From: Nereocystis luetkeana
Lineage: Eukaryota; Sar; Phaeophyceae; Laminariales; Laminariaceae
Assembly: GCA_031213475.1 (NCBI GenBank)
Contig: JARUPZ010000035.1
Coordinates: 1,281,532-1,345,531, forward strand
Direction: 5' to 3'
DNA length: 64,000 bases
Positions within the stretch are counted from its first letter, which is position 1. The number at the start of each line of letters is the position of its first letter. Positions 11,635 through 24,000 of this stretch are shown piece after piece. The notes beneath the pieces were generated by a model, which did no database searches, was not told the origin of the DNA, and saw only the letters and a list, made by a program, of their open reading frames with translations. A program made the translations under genes and the position numbers.

Positions 11635-13205
11635 TCACCACCACCACCACTACCATCACTATCACCACCACCACTAGCACTACCAGGCATCATTACCACC
11701 ACCGTCACCACTACCATTACCACTATCACTACTGCCACCACCGTCACCAGCTCGATGGATCAATGCAACCAGATGCCCCACGCCTTGCGGCAGGCCGGAC
11801 GCGCGCGTTTGTTTCGGTGTAACAAAAAAAAACGACGAGGGTGTGAGTCCCGCGCGCAAAGTGGCCCGTTGTGGTTGCCCTGGGGTCTCGCCGCGTTCTT
11901 GTGTGGTTGGTAGGTGGGTACGCGGCAACCCTTTGGCGTTCGGTAGCGCAGGCAGGGTAGGGGGAGGGGGGAGGAGATGGTTCCATTGTTTTCTCAAGGG
12001 GAGCTGGGGTCACGTGGTTTTGGTGGGTACGCTTTCTCCTAGCCGACAGGACAGGCAAGATGGGTGGGTGGGGGTGTGTGGGGAGGGTCCATTATTTTTC
12101 CTATCGGGAGCTGGGTCTGCGGCGGGATGGGCGCCGGTTCGTTTTAGCTTGTACCGAATAATTAGCAGGTGGGGGCAGTGCGCGTTTCAACGGTTGGACT
12201 ATTGGTCGTGCTGATACCGCGAGATGAGAGATACAGAGAGAGCGGACGCGCTGGAGAGGGATGAGATGGGGTTGAACGGGGTTGATGATGCAATTGAGAT
12301 ATTTAGTGGAATCGCCGGAAGACGAGGCGGTTGCTGTAAGGGGTAAGGTGTACGGTTCGATGGTTGGGGCCGAACGGGGTGCACCGCACCGGCCTGTGGT
12401 TCGAGTGCTTTGTAACCGTCTCCTCGTTTTTTCTTCTGTTCGTGTGTTCGTTGTTGTCGCACAAAGAGGGTGTGTTTATATATATATTAATTAATTATGT
12501 TCCGATAGCGTCAAGACACGCCGCGCGACCGACATGGCAGCCTACCTTGCAAATCTGTACATGCTGACTTGTCATTCCGTTGCACTCACAGCTGACGTAT
12601 ATTTTTCTGCCAAAAATAACTTTTTTTTACCCATCATCCATTCCGCCATATATTCATGCGTAGGGGGGGAAGCTCGAGGCGACCCAAAGTCTAAAGAAGA
12701 AAGACCCCGAAATTCACATGGAACCGCGAATAAACGCAGCGGTCGACGTGACGCGCGAACAACTAAGCTATTCATGGTAGACCGTGGCTTGACGCCTTGA
12801 CTGACCGCCCCTGGCCGCCCCTTACACTAGAACTGCTGTAGTACATTGCGGCCAAAATAGGCCTGGACGCGTCCAAACGGCCTGACCGCTTGACCGGCCG
12901 CCCCTGACCGCCCCCTACACTAGAACTACTGTAGTACATTACGGCCGGAAGAGGCGTTGACACGTCCGAACGGTATGACCGCTTGACCGGCCGCCCCTGA
13001 CCGCCTCCTAGACTAGAACTAGTACATTACGGCCAAAAGAGGCCTTGACGCGTCCAAACGGTTTGACCGCTTGACCGGCCGCCCCTGACCGCCCTCCTGC
13101 ACTGAAACGTATACTGCGGCCAGAACAGGCCTCACCGTGCCCCCAAAAGACCGGTCTCCTAGATACGTATAATATACCAGGTCGCATCTTTTTGAACGGC
13201 AGGGA
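11635..13205. other. Convergent intergenic region, golgin / DNALI1
   Basis: Both flanking genes end here, so the region should hold two 3' ends. Right after the golgin stop is an ACC/ATC trinucleotide-rich stretch (11635-11750). The middle has no open frame with recognisable content. The DNALI1 side carries the minisatellite at 12783-13130. Confidence 0.6.
12783..13130. repeat. Minisatellite, about 4 units of 87-93 bp
   Basis: Units share TTGACCGGCCGCCCCTGACC, then ACTAGAACTACTGTAGTAC, CATTACGGCCAAAAGAGGCC and GACGCGTCCAAACGG. The GTAGTACATT landmark falls near 12838 and 12931, and AGTACATTAC near 13021. The last unit is degenerate. It lies just downstream of the DNALI1 stop. Confidence 0.9.
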
Positions 13206-16200
13206 CTACTTGCTGCCGCCGATCTGCTTGAGGAAGGAGTCGAGGTGCTGCCCCTGGTACTTGAGGAAATCAATGTCCTCCTTCCGCTTCTTGTCGTCGA
13301 CGGCCCGCCGCTCGCTCTCCCCCTTCTCAATCACCTCTACCTGCCCTCGCACCGAAAAAGAAAAAACGCGCACACAAAAGACAACAGCCACAACGTGTGA
13401 GCGTTTAGAGTTGAGAACCAACCAGGTGTACGTGGCGAACTTTAGTACTCACCTCGCCTCAAACAATTTAGGAGGGGTCCCTCTCTTTCACTTCAGGATA
13501 TATATCTGCTCCTGGGGCATAAGAACAACTTTGCGACTGAAAAATAAAAAGTTCCACTCGATTGGCAGCAACCACACCCCTATTATGCCGAACATGCGGA
13601 ACAGTACCACTGTAAAAGCACGAATAGGTTTCCAGATATATTAATATTACGGGGGACCGAGTAAATAGGACCTACGGTACACTAAAAACCTATACATTTC
13701 CCTATTTTTACTAACAAAATTTGTTCCTATTTACTATGGTCCCCCGTAATAGTTATGTAAGTGTGAAATGTTCCGTCTTTTTCGAACATATCTCTTCGTA
13801 CGAGCGCTTTTTGGGCAAAACGCCAAGTACTCGACACGGGAAGCCCGGCCAGACACGTCGGTCGAGGTCCGGGCGCGATCCGTTCCCTCTGGAGCGCGTG
13901 GCGGGCGCTCAAGGTTTCTTTTCCGGCGGGAATGGATAAGACGATTTCCCTGGTTTCAGTACGAGAGGCCTTACTTTGTACGTACGTATCGGTAAAATGA
14001 TATCTGTTTTCCCCTATGATAGGCGCTCATGAGCTGTGAGCACACATCTCAGACATATTGATATACCAGGTCCACAACAGACGACATGCACATATCCCAT
14101 CGTTACAACGCTGCCGCCCACACACCGTGCGTGAACGACACACCCATGACATATGTGCGCAGTATTGCTGTGGCTGGTTGTGTTCGTCGGAGCCTGCCGT
14201 CCGTGTTCCACAGGCTGCCTTACCACAGGTGCCATAATAGGGGAGCACAGTCCTATCTCCCAAAAACAGTTAGTGTACGTTTTTCAACAAAAAGGAGCAA
14301 TTTCCATGGTGGATATGGGTCCATAATTTTTGAGAGCTTCTCACATGGAGATCTCGATATCTCACCCGAAGCACAATTGATTTCGAAGATGTCTGTTTTC
14401 GCGCAACGGCCCGACCAACATTTCTATGCGCTATATACGTACACGAAGTCTAGAAAAAAACAAATGATTTGCATGCATTCATTTTATCAAGCGGAAGTAG
14501 AATACGTACTTGACTCCTCTCTGGCGCCGCACGCCCGATGCAGGGATCACAAGAGCCACCCCACGGTAGGGGTTGCACTCTTTGAGACAAACGTTTCTGA
14601 CCGATTGAGTTCCCTGAGTGAGGAATCAGCAGTTAGGATGAAACTTTTATTTGTATCTTCGTTTTAGGACAAATTTTAATAGCCCATACAAGTGCCGGTC
14701 GGGTGGCGCAAACAAATTTCTTCCAAGTATTGTATCGGGTGAGATATTGAGCTCCTACTGTGAAGGGCTCAGGAACTTCTGGTGCACCCCTACCGTGGGA
14801 TGGCTCACAACTCGGATTGAGAGTCATGTTTACGTGTATGTACACTGCGGTTCTCAAAGGGTTAGCCGGGTAGACTATCAAGGTGGGCCCTAATCAATAG
14901 GCCCAAAACGGGGGAGGAGAGAGAGAGGCATCCCAGTGTATTTCTGAACAAACCAAACGGAGCATCGATGGGAATCCGGTAATCAACCGCGTATTTTTCA
15001 CAGACGGCATCTTAGCTTCGCGCAGTACTTCTTAAGATAAACACACCTACAGTAGAAGTGGGTGCTTTTGTGGGCTTACTCTGGGGCTATTTACTAAGGA
15101 ACTCCGTGATAACAGTTGCCTCGCTCGGGGAGCTCAGCCGGTCAGAAGAAAAACGAGCCCAAGGAGCGCAACCCCTGCCTATATCGTGGGGTGAGTCCGA
15201 AGCCGCGGTGACGCGCGCGCTTTCACGCATCGTACTGACTGTGCCTGTAGCGAAACTTCAATAAACCCTTTTATATACAATTAATTCCTAAGTTTTTCCT
15301 AGTCTATTTTACAAGTGTTTAGCGCACCGAAACCGGAAGAGTGCGGTGATGTCTAAGGTTAACAGCTTCGTCCTGGGAGCATTTGACATGAACGGTCAAA
15401 ATAAAATACCACACAGCCTCGAATCACCTTATTCCGCAACTCCGACACATGGAGCTCAAGGTCTTTCTTGTCCTCTTCCAAGCCCGCAATCTGGTTTCGA
15501 ACCGAGCAAAAACGAGGTAGAAAAAAAGGCAAACAACGAAGTCAACATTGCGCAGTATGTGTGGAGCCCGGGAATTGAAAAAACAAAGGAAGACTATTGT
15601 ATGGGGAGTTTTGTCGTATATCATGAGGAGTAGATATACCATAGAACCGCGCATCTGCCTTCTCGTTTCCCTCTCTTGCCTAAACTATTGAATCCACACT
15701 TGATAGCTCAAGTCATTAATTAACTATTTTCACCCACCCCTGCCCCTATTATGTAGTTACAATATTTTACGTTCAACGGCCAAACGAAGGTATCCAATCC
15801 ACCAATCCGAGCTTGATATCCATTATGATACCCATGCGCATCGTTTATTTTTATTGTGCAGATATCGCGTGATAAACCAGAGACCTACCGTTCGTTGTTT
15901 CTACCCCGAGAGATAAATCCATGAAATGGGGATCTGATATGATCTGATATCATATCATATCATATCATAGCATAGCATACGGATGTTATGATCTGATCTG
16001 GTCTGATCTGATCTGATATGACCTGATCTCATCTTGATCTGATCTGACCTGATATGATCTGATCTGGTCTGATATGATATGATATGATATGATATGATAT
16101 GATATGATATGATGGTATGATGTTATACGATCTGATCTGATCTGACATGATCTGGCATGATATGATATGATATGATATGGTATTATATCTATCTATTATA

Positions 16201-16648
16201 TATAGCTGGCGTGACGCCCGCTACAATATTAAAATAGTGTTAACATTAACAACAACTGTAGTTCTAAAAACAAAACTCCTACATCTCGAAGATCATCCTC
16301 ACGCCTGCGTGGTAGACTTACTTGTATAGCCTAAACTTCCTGAAAAAAAAAACGAATCGAGCACCTAGAAAAAAAATGCATCCCACCCGTACAGCACATG
16401 CGAAGTACATATCGCGACATGTTCCATCTACTCACCTGCGCTTCCATCTCGACCATCCCCTGCTCCGCCTGCAGCTGTTTTTTTACCCCGAAAGTTACGC
16501 TGCTGTCGTACAGAGTCTTGTACGCATCGATCGTCATTCTGATCTCGTCTCGCACCCGCAAGCACAGGAGGCCGCGCTCGGGGCCATCAAGCGTCACGTG
16601 CCGGATAAGCTCGTCTGTGCGCCACAGGGGGAGTAATCGTGGAGAAAA

Positions 16649-16696
<48 letters not shown>

Positions 16697-19600
16697 TGCT
16701 GATATCGTTACAGCAGGATCGTCCCTCTCGTATAAAACCTGAAATCTGGTGCTAGGCTGACATCCTCACTCTGGCGGAGCAAGAAAAGGGTAGATTTATC
16801 ACACAGGTTTTCCCTATATATAGACGGCGAGCGCCTAGGCTACGTAGACACTTTTTCATTGTCATTTTTATTGCTAGGCTACGTAGGTTTCTTAAGAGTC
16901 TGTTTTTCTTGCGAGACGGTCGATACCGTGTACAGATGGTGTGATTAACCCGTTGCCTCCGTTGTGATCGGCTGGTTTCGATTGAAGCCGTTGAACACGC
17001 ATGATATGTAATCCACACAACCCACTTGTGACATATACGACTACCTGGAAGAAACGACGGCGAGACTGTCCAAGAGTGGCGGCAGCCGGACTTGGGAACG
17101 ACTCCTGCCTCTGACACGTCGGCTCGGCAGGTCGGCGTGGCGACTGTTGCAGCTCTAAGCGCCTACTTTCAGCGAGCTGGCGCAGAGTTTCAGCTCTAAA
17201 CAGAAATGAAGCTCCCAACCAGAGCGAAAGCGGCTGCCTTACATTGACCAAGCCGTAATTGCGCGCACGTACCTACAACAATAGTAGCGTTGTCATGCAA
17301 GGGCATTCGCTTTTTTGAGCGGCGGAATATAAGTGTCTCACTCTGGGTGCATCCACTATTATTGTTCTGAATTGCGCGGTTGCGTGTTTCGCGACCGGAC
17401 GCGGTTGATACGAAACTCGGCGATGTGCGGGGAAACAAACGCTCCGTATACACAGCGGCGGTGCGGTCTGGGTCGTCAACATGCAAACTTTTTTGTGATG
17501 ATACAACGACTTTTTTCGAACCTATGAGATCGAGAGTCATCTCTCTAGTGTATTTTAAACCAGCTGCAAAAACAAAGGTACCTTCTGAGCAATCGATGGA
17601 GGGGATAAGTTTACCAAAGATCGGCCCACCCTTCAGTGCTCGAACAGGGGCTAATGCGTCGCTGGTTTATTTCGCGATCGGGGTTAAGGGTGCGAGGTGC
17701 TGCTGAAAGTGAAACTCGTCAGGAGCACACTGCTTACTGTTCGCAGTTATTTAGATGGCCTTATTTAACTACGATGACGTGGGCATTGTGACCCTCGGCC
17801 CCGACTACTTCTATATGCAGGTTGCCTCTGGCAACACACTAGATTTATCACGAGGTGGCTGGTATTGCCCTGACGTCTTCTGGACACCAGGGACGACGAG
17901 AGCGGATACCACAAGCTATCACAACACACACTAGCCTCGAATGCAGCACAGCACTGCACTGCACTGCGCGCAACCTGCTGTGCGTACCGAAAGCTTGGGT
18001 GTAGAGATCTTCGCGAACGGGACAGATTCCGGTTTCCAGCGCCTGTCGCTCTAGAAGCTTCCGGTCCAAATGTTCCTGTACCCCGGAAAGAGTTGAGAGG
18101 TTAGTGAGTTGTGAATGGCAATCCAGTATTTACGTACGTACTGATATATAGGCAGGAGGCCAAAAGTGCGTGGTATGCGTGTACAAAAAAAATAGTATTA
18201 TACGTGGTGTGCTTGTGAAACGGGCGAAGACCCTTGCCAACGCTGCAGAGGGTGTTCTTCGTGCACCCACTTTTCGTGCCTCGTGGTCTCCTTCTGCCCC
18301 CCCCCCCCCCCCTGTAACGGACGACGTTTGTTTTCTTGCGTGTCAAGGTCTACAGTACTGCTCGTACGGTACGTGTTCACTCGTAGGCTCTACTAACAGG
18401 TGGGGTACACCTGCCTGCGCGGGTGGGGGCGCGGGAGAGCTCGTACGGTCGTTCGATGCCCTACTCGTGATGTTCGTGGGCATAATTCAGCCGCAACTTA
18501 ACTACTAATAATAATTATATCTGGCCTGCAGATAATCGGTAGACGCTTCCCCATCGAAGGGGGCGGGATGATGTGCGTCCATGGCACCGTCGACAAGGGG
18601 TCGCGTAATCGTTCTCACCATTTCTCAATAGGTTAGCAGGGACAGCCAACCAACGTTTGAAGCACAAGATATTAGCTGGTATACAACAATAACTTAGGGG
18701 TCTTCACGAGTCATGACGCGACCCGCGGGCTGCGTCAGGAGAGTTTTTAAATATCATAGGTCGGGTCGGGTCTGGTCGGTTCGGTTCGGGAGGCTTTCAA
18801 AGCCTCTCGGATCGGGTCGGGAAAACCCACGAGACTCGACCCGACCCGACCCGTAATGTTTGACCCGAGACTCGTGAACACCCCTGAAATAAGCGCGTCA
18901 AGGTGTGCAGGGCGTGTTGCATCCCGTCGTCGTGGAGGCGTTATGACCCGCGCGCGTTCTCCTCAACCCCTGGGACCCCCCGAGATATGTAGCGACCAAA
19001 ATAATGGTTGGTAACATTGGTTTTTTCAACCGCCCACGAGCGGCGCGAGCGCCCAGCACGGACGCGTAGGATCATGTTGTACTCGCGCCGTACGACGTAC
19101 GTCTCCTTCTGTTGTATATAGCTCGGACACCAAGCTGTATCGCCCCGCCAATCCTGCAGTCGCCGTTGCTGTAATCTTCACTTGCAATATGCGGTCAATT
19201 TTCCCTCTGAAGCCCCAAAGGGGTTAACAGCGGCAAATGCATTGTTGGCATGGTACAATACTATTTAGTACTGCTGTAACACGACACCGCTGTACGTGCA
19301 GAGTGCGTCATGACCCGTGACCGCATATTATCTTGGGCGAGAAGAGTAAACTACTGTGCAGTTATTGCGTGCTCCTTACCTCGAACGCAACGCGCAGCAT
19401 GCATCAACAGCAACAGCAGTGTTACAGCGTATCGTAGCCTATGAGCCAAAATTATTAATAGTGTATTAAGTGTACGCACGAAGTAGTAGTACTGTAGTTG
19501 CAGGTCCGTTTTGTGTACGTACGAAATAGAAGTACTGTATGCACCAAAAGCAAAACCTCTTCCGCGTTGATTCGACGTTCGTATGCACTCCTGCCACGTC

Positions 19601-19988
19601 ACCCCTGCCCGGTCCCTCTATGTGGTGGCCGCACCTGCAGCGTGATGACCGCCAACCTTGTAGCCGGATCCTTGCTCACATACTGCATCCACGTTCCAGT
19701 CTCCTCAGTCCACTCTCGGGGCGGCAACATGGAGTTCACCATGTCGTCCAGTTGAGACGTCTTTCCCTGCGCGTTTCCTCCCTGCTGGCCCTTGTTTCCC
19801 CTACCAGGCTGCCCCCCCGCCATACCCGCGCCGCCGCCGTTGTTGTTGCTGCTCCGGGTGCCGCTGTCGGACGAGGGCTGCAGGCCTGCGAAGATCGGCG
19901 GATCGTACTTCATCAGCGTCTGGGGTACCGTAAGAGGGAATTGCATGCCACCCGATATCTCCGCCCCTGTCCCCACGCTATCGTCCAT
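13206..19988 (-). CDS. DNALI1: Axonemal inner-arm dynein light chain p28
   Basis: Five minus-strand exons, in order: 19988-19635 (ATG at 19988), 18075-17988, 16614-16436, 15490-15428 and 13340-13206 (stop TAG). Junction phases are 0, 1, 0 and 0 with AG/GT borders, giving 272 residues against about 258 in the family. Diagnostic blocks in order are PPREWTEETGTWMQYVS, ETGICPVREDLYTQAFDELI, ERGLLCLRVRDEIRMTIDAY, LYDSSVTFGVKKQLQAEQG and a C-terminal coiled coil ERRAVDDKKRKEDIDFLK. The 63-base fourth exon (IAGLEEDKKDLELHVSELR) fills exactly the coiled-coil segment expected from alignment. In the family, p28 binds single-headed inner-arm dynein heavy chains together with actin or centrin on the flagellar doublet. 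An extra Gly/Asn/Gln-rich stretch follows the conserved KYDPP motif in exon 1. It is divergent from PDCL. Confidence 0.95.
13341..15427. other. DNALI1 intron 4 (about 2.1 kb)
   Basis: Contains one family A miniature element (13647-13749). The rest has no recognisable gene; open frames around 14086-14667 show no family features. Confidence 0.6.
13647..13749. mobile_element. Family A miniature element, copy 2
   Basis: Begins TTACGGGGGACCGAGTAAAT and ends CTATGGTCCCCCGTAAT, with the core in the opposite orientation to copy 1 (GGACCTACGGTACAC near the left end). TA lies directly outside the left end. Confidence 0.9.
15491..16435. other. DNALI1 intron 3 (about 0.95 kb)
   Basis: Mostly occupied by the GATCTGATATGAT-type satellite-like tract at 15938-16190. 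No gene seen. Confidence 0.6.
15938..16190. repeat. GATCTGATATGATAT pentamer tract
   Basis: About 250 bases built almost only from GATCT, GATAT and CATAT pentamers, with pure ATGAT runs at 16070-16110. The phase switches between GATCTG and GATATG stretches, as expected for a slippage-grown pentanucleotide repeat. Confidence 0.9.
16615..17987. other. DNALI1 intron 2 (about 1.37 kb)
   Basis: Holds an (AT)n tract at 16651-16697. A modest open frame on the minus strand (17251-16892) is not a p28 exon, because exons 2 and 3 join perfectly without it (GAC spans the junction). Confidence 0.55.
16651..16697. repeat. (AT)n simple repeat
   Basis: AAATAT units passing into a pure AT run, inside DNALI1 intron 2. 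Confidence 0.9.
18076..19634. other. DNALI1 intron 1 (about 1.56 kb)
   Basis: Contains a GGGTCGGGTCGG / CGACCCGACCCG inverted-repeat patch at about 18745-18870, related to a patch at 56085-56205. No coding region recognised. Confidence 0.55.
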
Positions 19989-21020
19989 TTTTGCGCGATG
20001 GCAGCGGCAGCAACGAAACCGGGAAAACTCAGCAGGGAAGCCTGGTCGCTGCGTGGCATGGGCTGCTTGAATCCCCGTTTATCGAGGGTCAATGGGTTAG
20101 CAAACACGCTAAAACACAACTCAGAGGTCGACGTTGGACGTTGGATCATAAAAGAAAAAGACAGTATTATACGGTTTCATTAATGGGTTTCCATTACCCT
20201 GGGTGTCTTTTTCACGGCCACCTCGAGAACTAAGGCTCCGTGTGGAAGCGTGCGCAGTGCGCAGCGTAGCGAAGGACAGAGCGAGGGCATCAAGATGGTG
20301 AGGGTAGGGTTAGGACTCATATATGTTTGTGTCGCTGACCTGCGATGTTCTCTCGATTATAGGACGGAATGCTGCAGCACGAGACGTGCACCTCAGACGG
20401 AATAGTCCGTTGGTTCAGGCACAGATATCCGTCCTCCTTTGCTCTCTCAGGACCCTTCAACATATCGGTATATACAGCTCTGCTCAGAGGATTCTGCTGA
20501 AAAAAAATGCCGGTGTGTGCTGACTTTGCGGCACTACCCTCTTAGGAAGGTGCGCTCTTGTCTGCAAGAAGCGCTAACGGTCGAAGGCGTTGCGGTGGTG
20601 ACGAGGTCTTATTGAATACAATTGCCGACGAACGAGCACCCGCCGCCCTGCAACAACAGCAATCAGAACTCACAACATATCGACAACCCCCCCCCACCGC
20701 CACCGCCGCCACCGCGCCGCTTTCTCCACCGTTCTCTCCAGCTTTCCATCAAATATCTTAACCCCTTTAGAACCGCAGTCCCGTTTGGGGACAAAACTAC
20801 TTTAAATTTGACTGGTTTGTCCCCAGAACGGGACTGCGGTTCTAAAAGGGTTAATCTCATACTCGTACTCGTACACACAACAACCGTCGCCTACTGCGTA
20901 TAGAGGGTGTGCCTCCCCAATGTCAATACACGCGTGCATATAATCTCCCACCTCACCCACCTACCCACCCACCCCACCCCACCCCACCCACCTGCCCACC
21001 CCCCCCCCACAAACGCATCC
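19989..21020. promoter_or_regulatory. Divergent intergenic region, DNALI1 / PDCL
   Basis: About 1.03 kb separates the two start codons and must hold both 5' ends and promoters. It contains a family B miniature element (20758-20854) on the PDCL side and C-rich CCCAC runs just before the PDCL ATG. I could not identify a TATA box or a specific factor site with confidence. Confidence 0.5.
20758..20854. mobile_element. Family B miniature element (TTAA-flanked), copy 1
   Basis: TTAA at both outer ends, then a long inverted repeat: CCCCTTTAGAACCGCAGTCC on the left and GGACTGCGGTTCTAAAAGGG on the right, with GGGGACAAA arms inside. It is 97 bases with no coding capacity. A TTAA target is typical of piggyBac-type transposition. 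Confidence 0.85.
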
Positions 21021-24000
21021 ATGTCACAGGGAGACCTCGAGGACAAAATCCTGAAGAAAAACATCCCCGGCAAGTACACCTGGTGGGACAAGGACAGCGA
21101 TGAGGAAGGGGAGCGCGCGAGAGCAGACTGGATAGACCGGGAGGCGAGCGACCCGGAGGCCGAGATGACGGAGCTCGAGAAGCAGAAGAAGTGGGTGGAC
21201 ACCGACTGCCCCGAGCCGATCCGGCGGACGATCATGGCCCGCCAGGAGAAGGAGAGGGCGCGAACGGGGGTGAAGGGTGTGCTGGCCGACTTCGATGCCT
21301 GGAAACTGTCGGCGGATGCAGGTGCTGCAGTACTTGCTACTTGGTGATGCCCCGCTGTTGGCTACAGCAGTGCCCAGTACGCTTGTACAGCAGCTGTACG
21401 TACGTATCACAACAGTGCGGTAGTGTTGGTTGGAAGGGATAACTCATTGTGCGATTGGGGCCTACTCAGTCAGCGCTGAGTGCGTAGACTACAGTAGGGT
21501 ATGAGCAGTACAATTAATACAGTAAGGTATCCGTTCTAACCATCATATACTGGTATGATACGTGGTATGCGTGATTGTCGATTATCTACTCTTGTGATAT
21601 GTGCATTCTTGAGGTGGATACCACACAGGCACAAACGTCGGCAGCATGAGACACCGCGTGAGCGGACAACAGGCGGTATGATACGACTTCCTTGTAAACT
21701 GTTGTAGGACTGCCCTAACGTTTAGTGTTGGTCAGCTGGAGTTGAAACCTGTGGTACCAGCAGGATATTGCTGCTGTTCTGTCGGCGGTCCCGCTCCCCC
21801 CTAGCCCGTCGCCGCTGCCACTGCTACCTCCGCTGCTGCTGCTGCTGCCGCTGCTGCTGCCGCTGCTGCAGCCCTCTCTCGCTGTGTGTCTCGACTGTAC
21901 GGCTACGTACAAACCGAACAGCGGTACAGCACGAGTGTATAGACGTAGTCGTGCCTGCTCGACTCCGATTGTTGAGCACTTGACACGAAACCGCCCTGCT
22001 AGTGTCTGTGTATGCAGACGGGCACAGCCCAGTGAGCCAGCCCGCAGTGACCCCCCCCCCCCATCCCCCGCCCCCTCCCGTCTCCCGTCTCCCATCCCCC
22101 GTTGCCACCTCCCCGTAGAGGACCTCCTTGCCAAGGAGTACCGAGCGGCGATGCTAAAGCGCATGACGGAGGGCCACACCGTACCCGGCTCGGCCGCCGC
22201 CGCCGCCGCCAATACACAACGCGGCCGTGCAGACAGCGACAGCGATGACGATGACGACGACGAAGATGATGGGGGATTCTTGGGTAGCTACCGCAGGCGG
22301 CGGCTGGAGCAACTGAAGGCGACGGCGGGGCGGCCGCAGTTCGGACAGATTAAGGAGGCGGAGCGGTCCACTTTCGTGTCCGCTGTGGACACGGAGGACC
22401 CCAGGACGAGCGTGGTCGTGCACCTGTACGAGCCGTACATCGGAGCGTGCCGCCGCATGAACCGCTTTTTGGAGGTGGGTCGGGAGGGGGGGAGCGGGCA
22501 CGGGACGGGGGGACGGAGGGGCGGGGGGCGCACTCATTTGTTGCTTGCCTTGGCCATTTGACCAGTGGCCACACGCATCCCTTTCGAGAAGAAACACCGT
22601 TCCTACGCGTGTTAAGAGACATGTCTAACCTCCATATTTTAGGCGCTCATTTCGTTTTTGTCCATGAATTACACTTGAAGTATTTGCTTACCTTATCCCC
22701 TTCCAGTGTTTCCTTTGCGGCCAACATCTATCTCCTAAGATGGGGGGGGGGGGGGGGTTGGCCGGCCTTGCTGCGAGGCGTTCGTGTTTCGGGTGCGGTT
22801 TATCCCGATGGTTGTGCTACCAAATCATAATGTGCTGTTGTACCTGGCAGCAATCTTCCCGTCGTTTAGCTGTCCCTCGCGCGCGCGTTTCAGCCCTCTT
22901 TCTACGGAAAACTCATTCCAAGGTAAATTCCAGTGTTTCGTCCGCGAAACTTGGCTTCGGTTCTGTTGATACGTAGGAGAGTTTTGATGTTTTTACATTT
23001 TTTCGCCGGACACAGCCGCCCCACTCAGGTACAGGTTGGTCCGTGTGCTCGGGCAAAGGGGTCGGCCGCACAGCACTGCGCGCGATTGCCGGACAACGCA
23101 GTTGTCGAATGCGCCGCGATGGGTAGAAGAGTGTTTTTTCACTCGCGGGAGACGCAGCTATCGTGCGCACATGCGTACGTAGCGTGCTGTTGGGCAGTGA
23201 GTGACGCGGGTGTAATTCTCTACATGCCCGTCCCTTACTCGGTAGACTCGGGGGATGGTCCAGTTGTGCGCCCTCCTTCACTTGGCTCTCTCTGATAATG
23301 ATACGTGGCGTTTCACACGTCTGCGAAGAATTTGGTCGGAACCGATCTGGATGGGTTTCTTGTGATCTGTTTCCCTTATACGTAAATGACCCCAACCTCT
23401 GGAAACCTTCCTAAGAGTTGACCCCAACCCAAGAAAATTCCGGGAAAAAAAAGTGGCCAAAACGCCACTCCTAACCTAGTTATTCTCGGGTTGGGGTAAT
23501 TAACTCTTGGGGAGGTCCCATGGGATGGATGCATTTTGATATAGGAAAACAAAACCACAAGAAACTCAACCAGAATAGTTCCAACTACCAGGTATGTTTT
23601 TCACCAATATCGTATGATATACCACAAAGTACTCTGGGTGGGAATTGTGAGGACCATCGGGTATTCTTACTTACACTCCCAAGGGTACTTACATTTCAGT
23701 TCAGAGCGGTAGACGCGTTAAAGTGGCGACCCCGCGAAAAATACAAGAAAATCTTTCACCTCACAAAGAAAGCGGCGCGCCACGTGCTGCTGACCCCCCC
23801 CCCCCCCCCCCCCCCCTCCGCCATACGCACGCCGCGCTAAAAATTACGCGCAATCTGGGATATAACTTTTGCGCGTGTCCGTGGTCAGTCGTTCAGACGA
23901 CCCACTCAAGCAGTAGACGCGTAACCGTGGAGTAGACAGGTTTCTATTGCATAGGGCGTTCCAAAGACAGGGGGTCTGCAAGTAACCCCTCTTGCGTATC

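Noticed and set aside
15938-16190. Possible CRISPR-like or origin-like repeat
   Set aside because: It is a pentanucleotide microsatellite without spacers; a eukaryotic context makes CRISPR irrelevant.
16892-17251. Minus-strand frame with LRQLAESRRLELQQSPRR, considered as a DNALI1 exon
   Set aside because: Exons 2 and 3 of DNALI1 join exactly (GAC codon across the junction) and match the family without it.
18745-18870. GGGTCGGGTCGG inverted patch considered as a transposon
   Set aside because: Too irregular to define ends or target duplication, although a related patch exists at 56085-56205.
19539-20183. 214-codon plus-strand frame
   Set aside because: Antisense of DNALI1 exon 1 and its upstream region, no family match.
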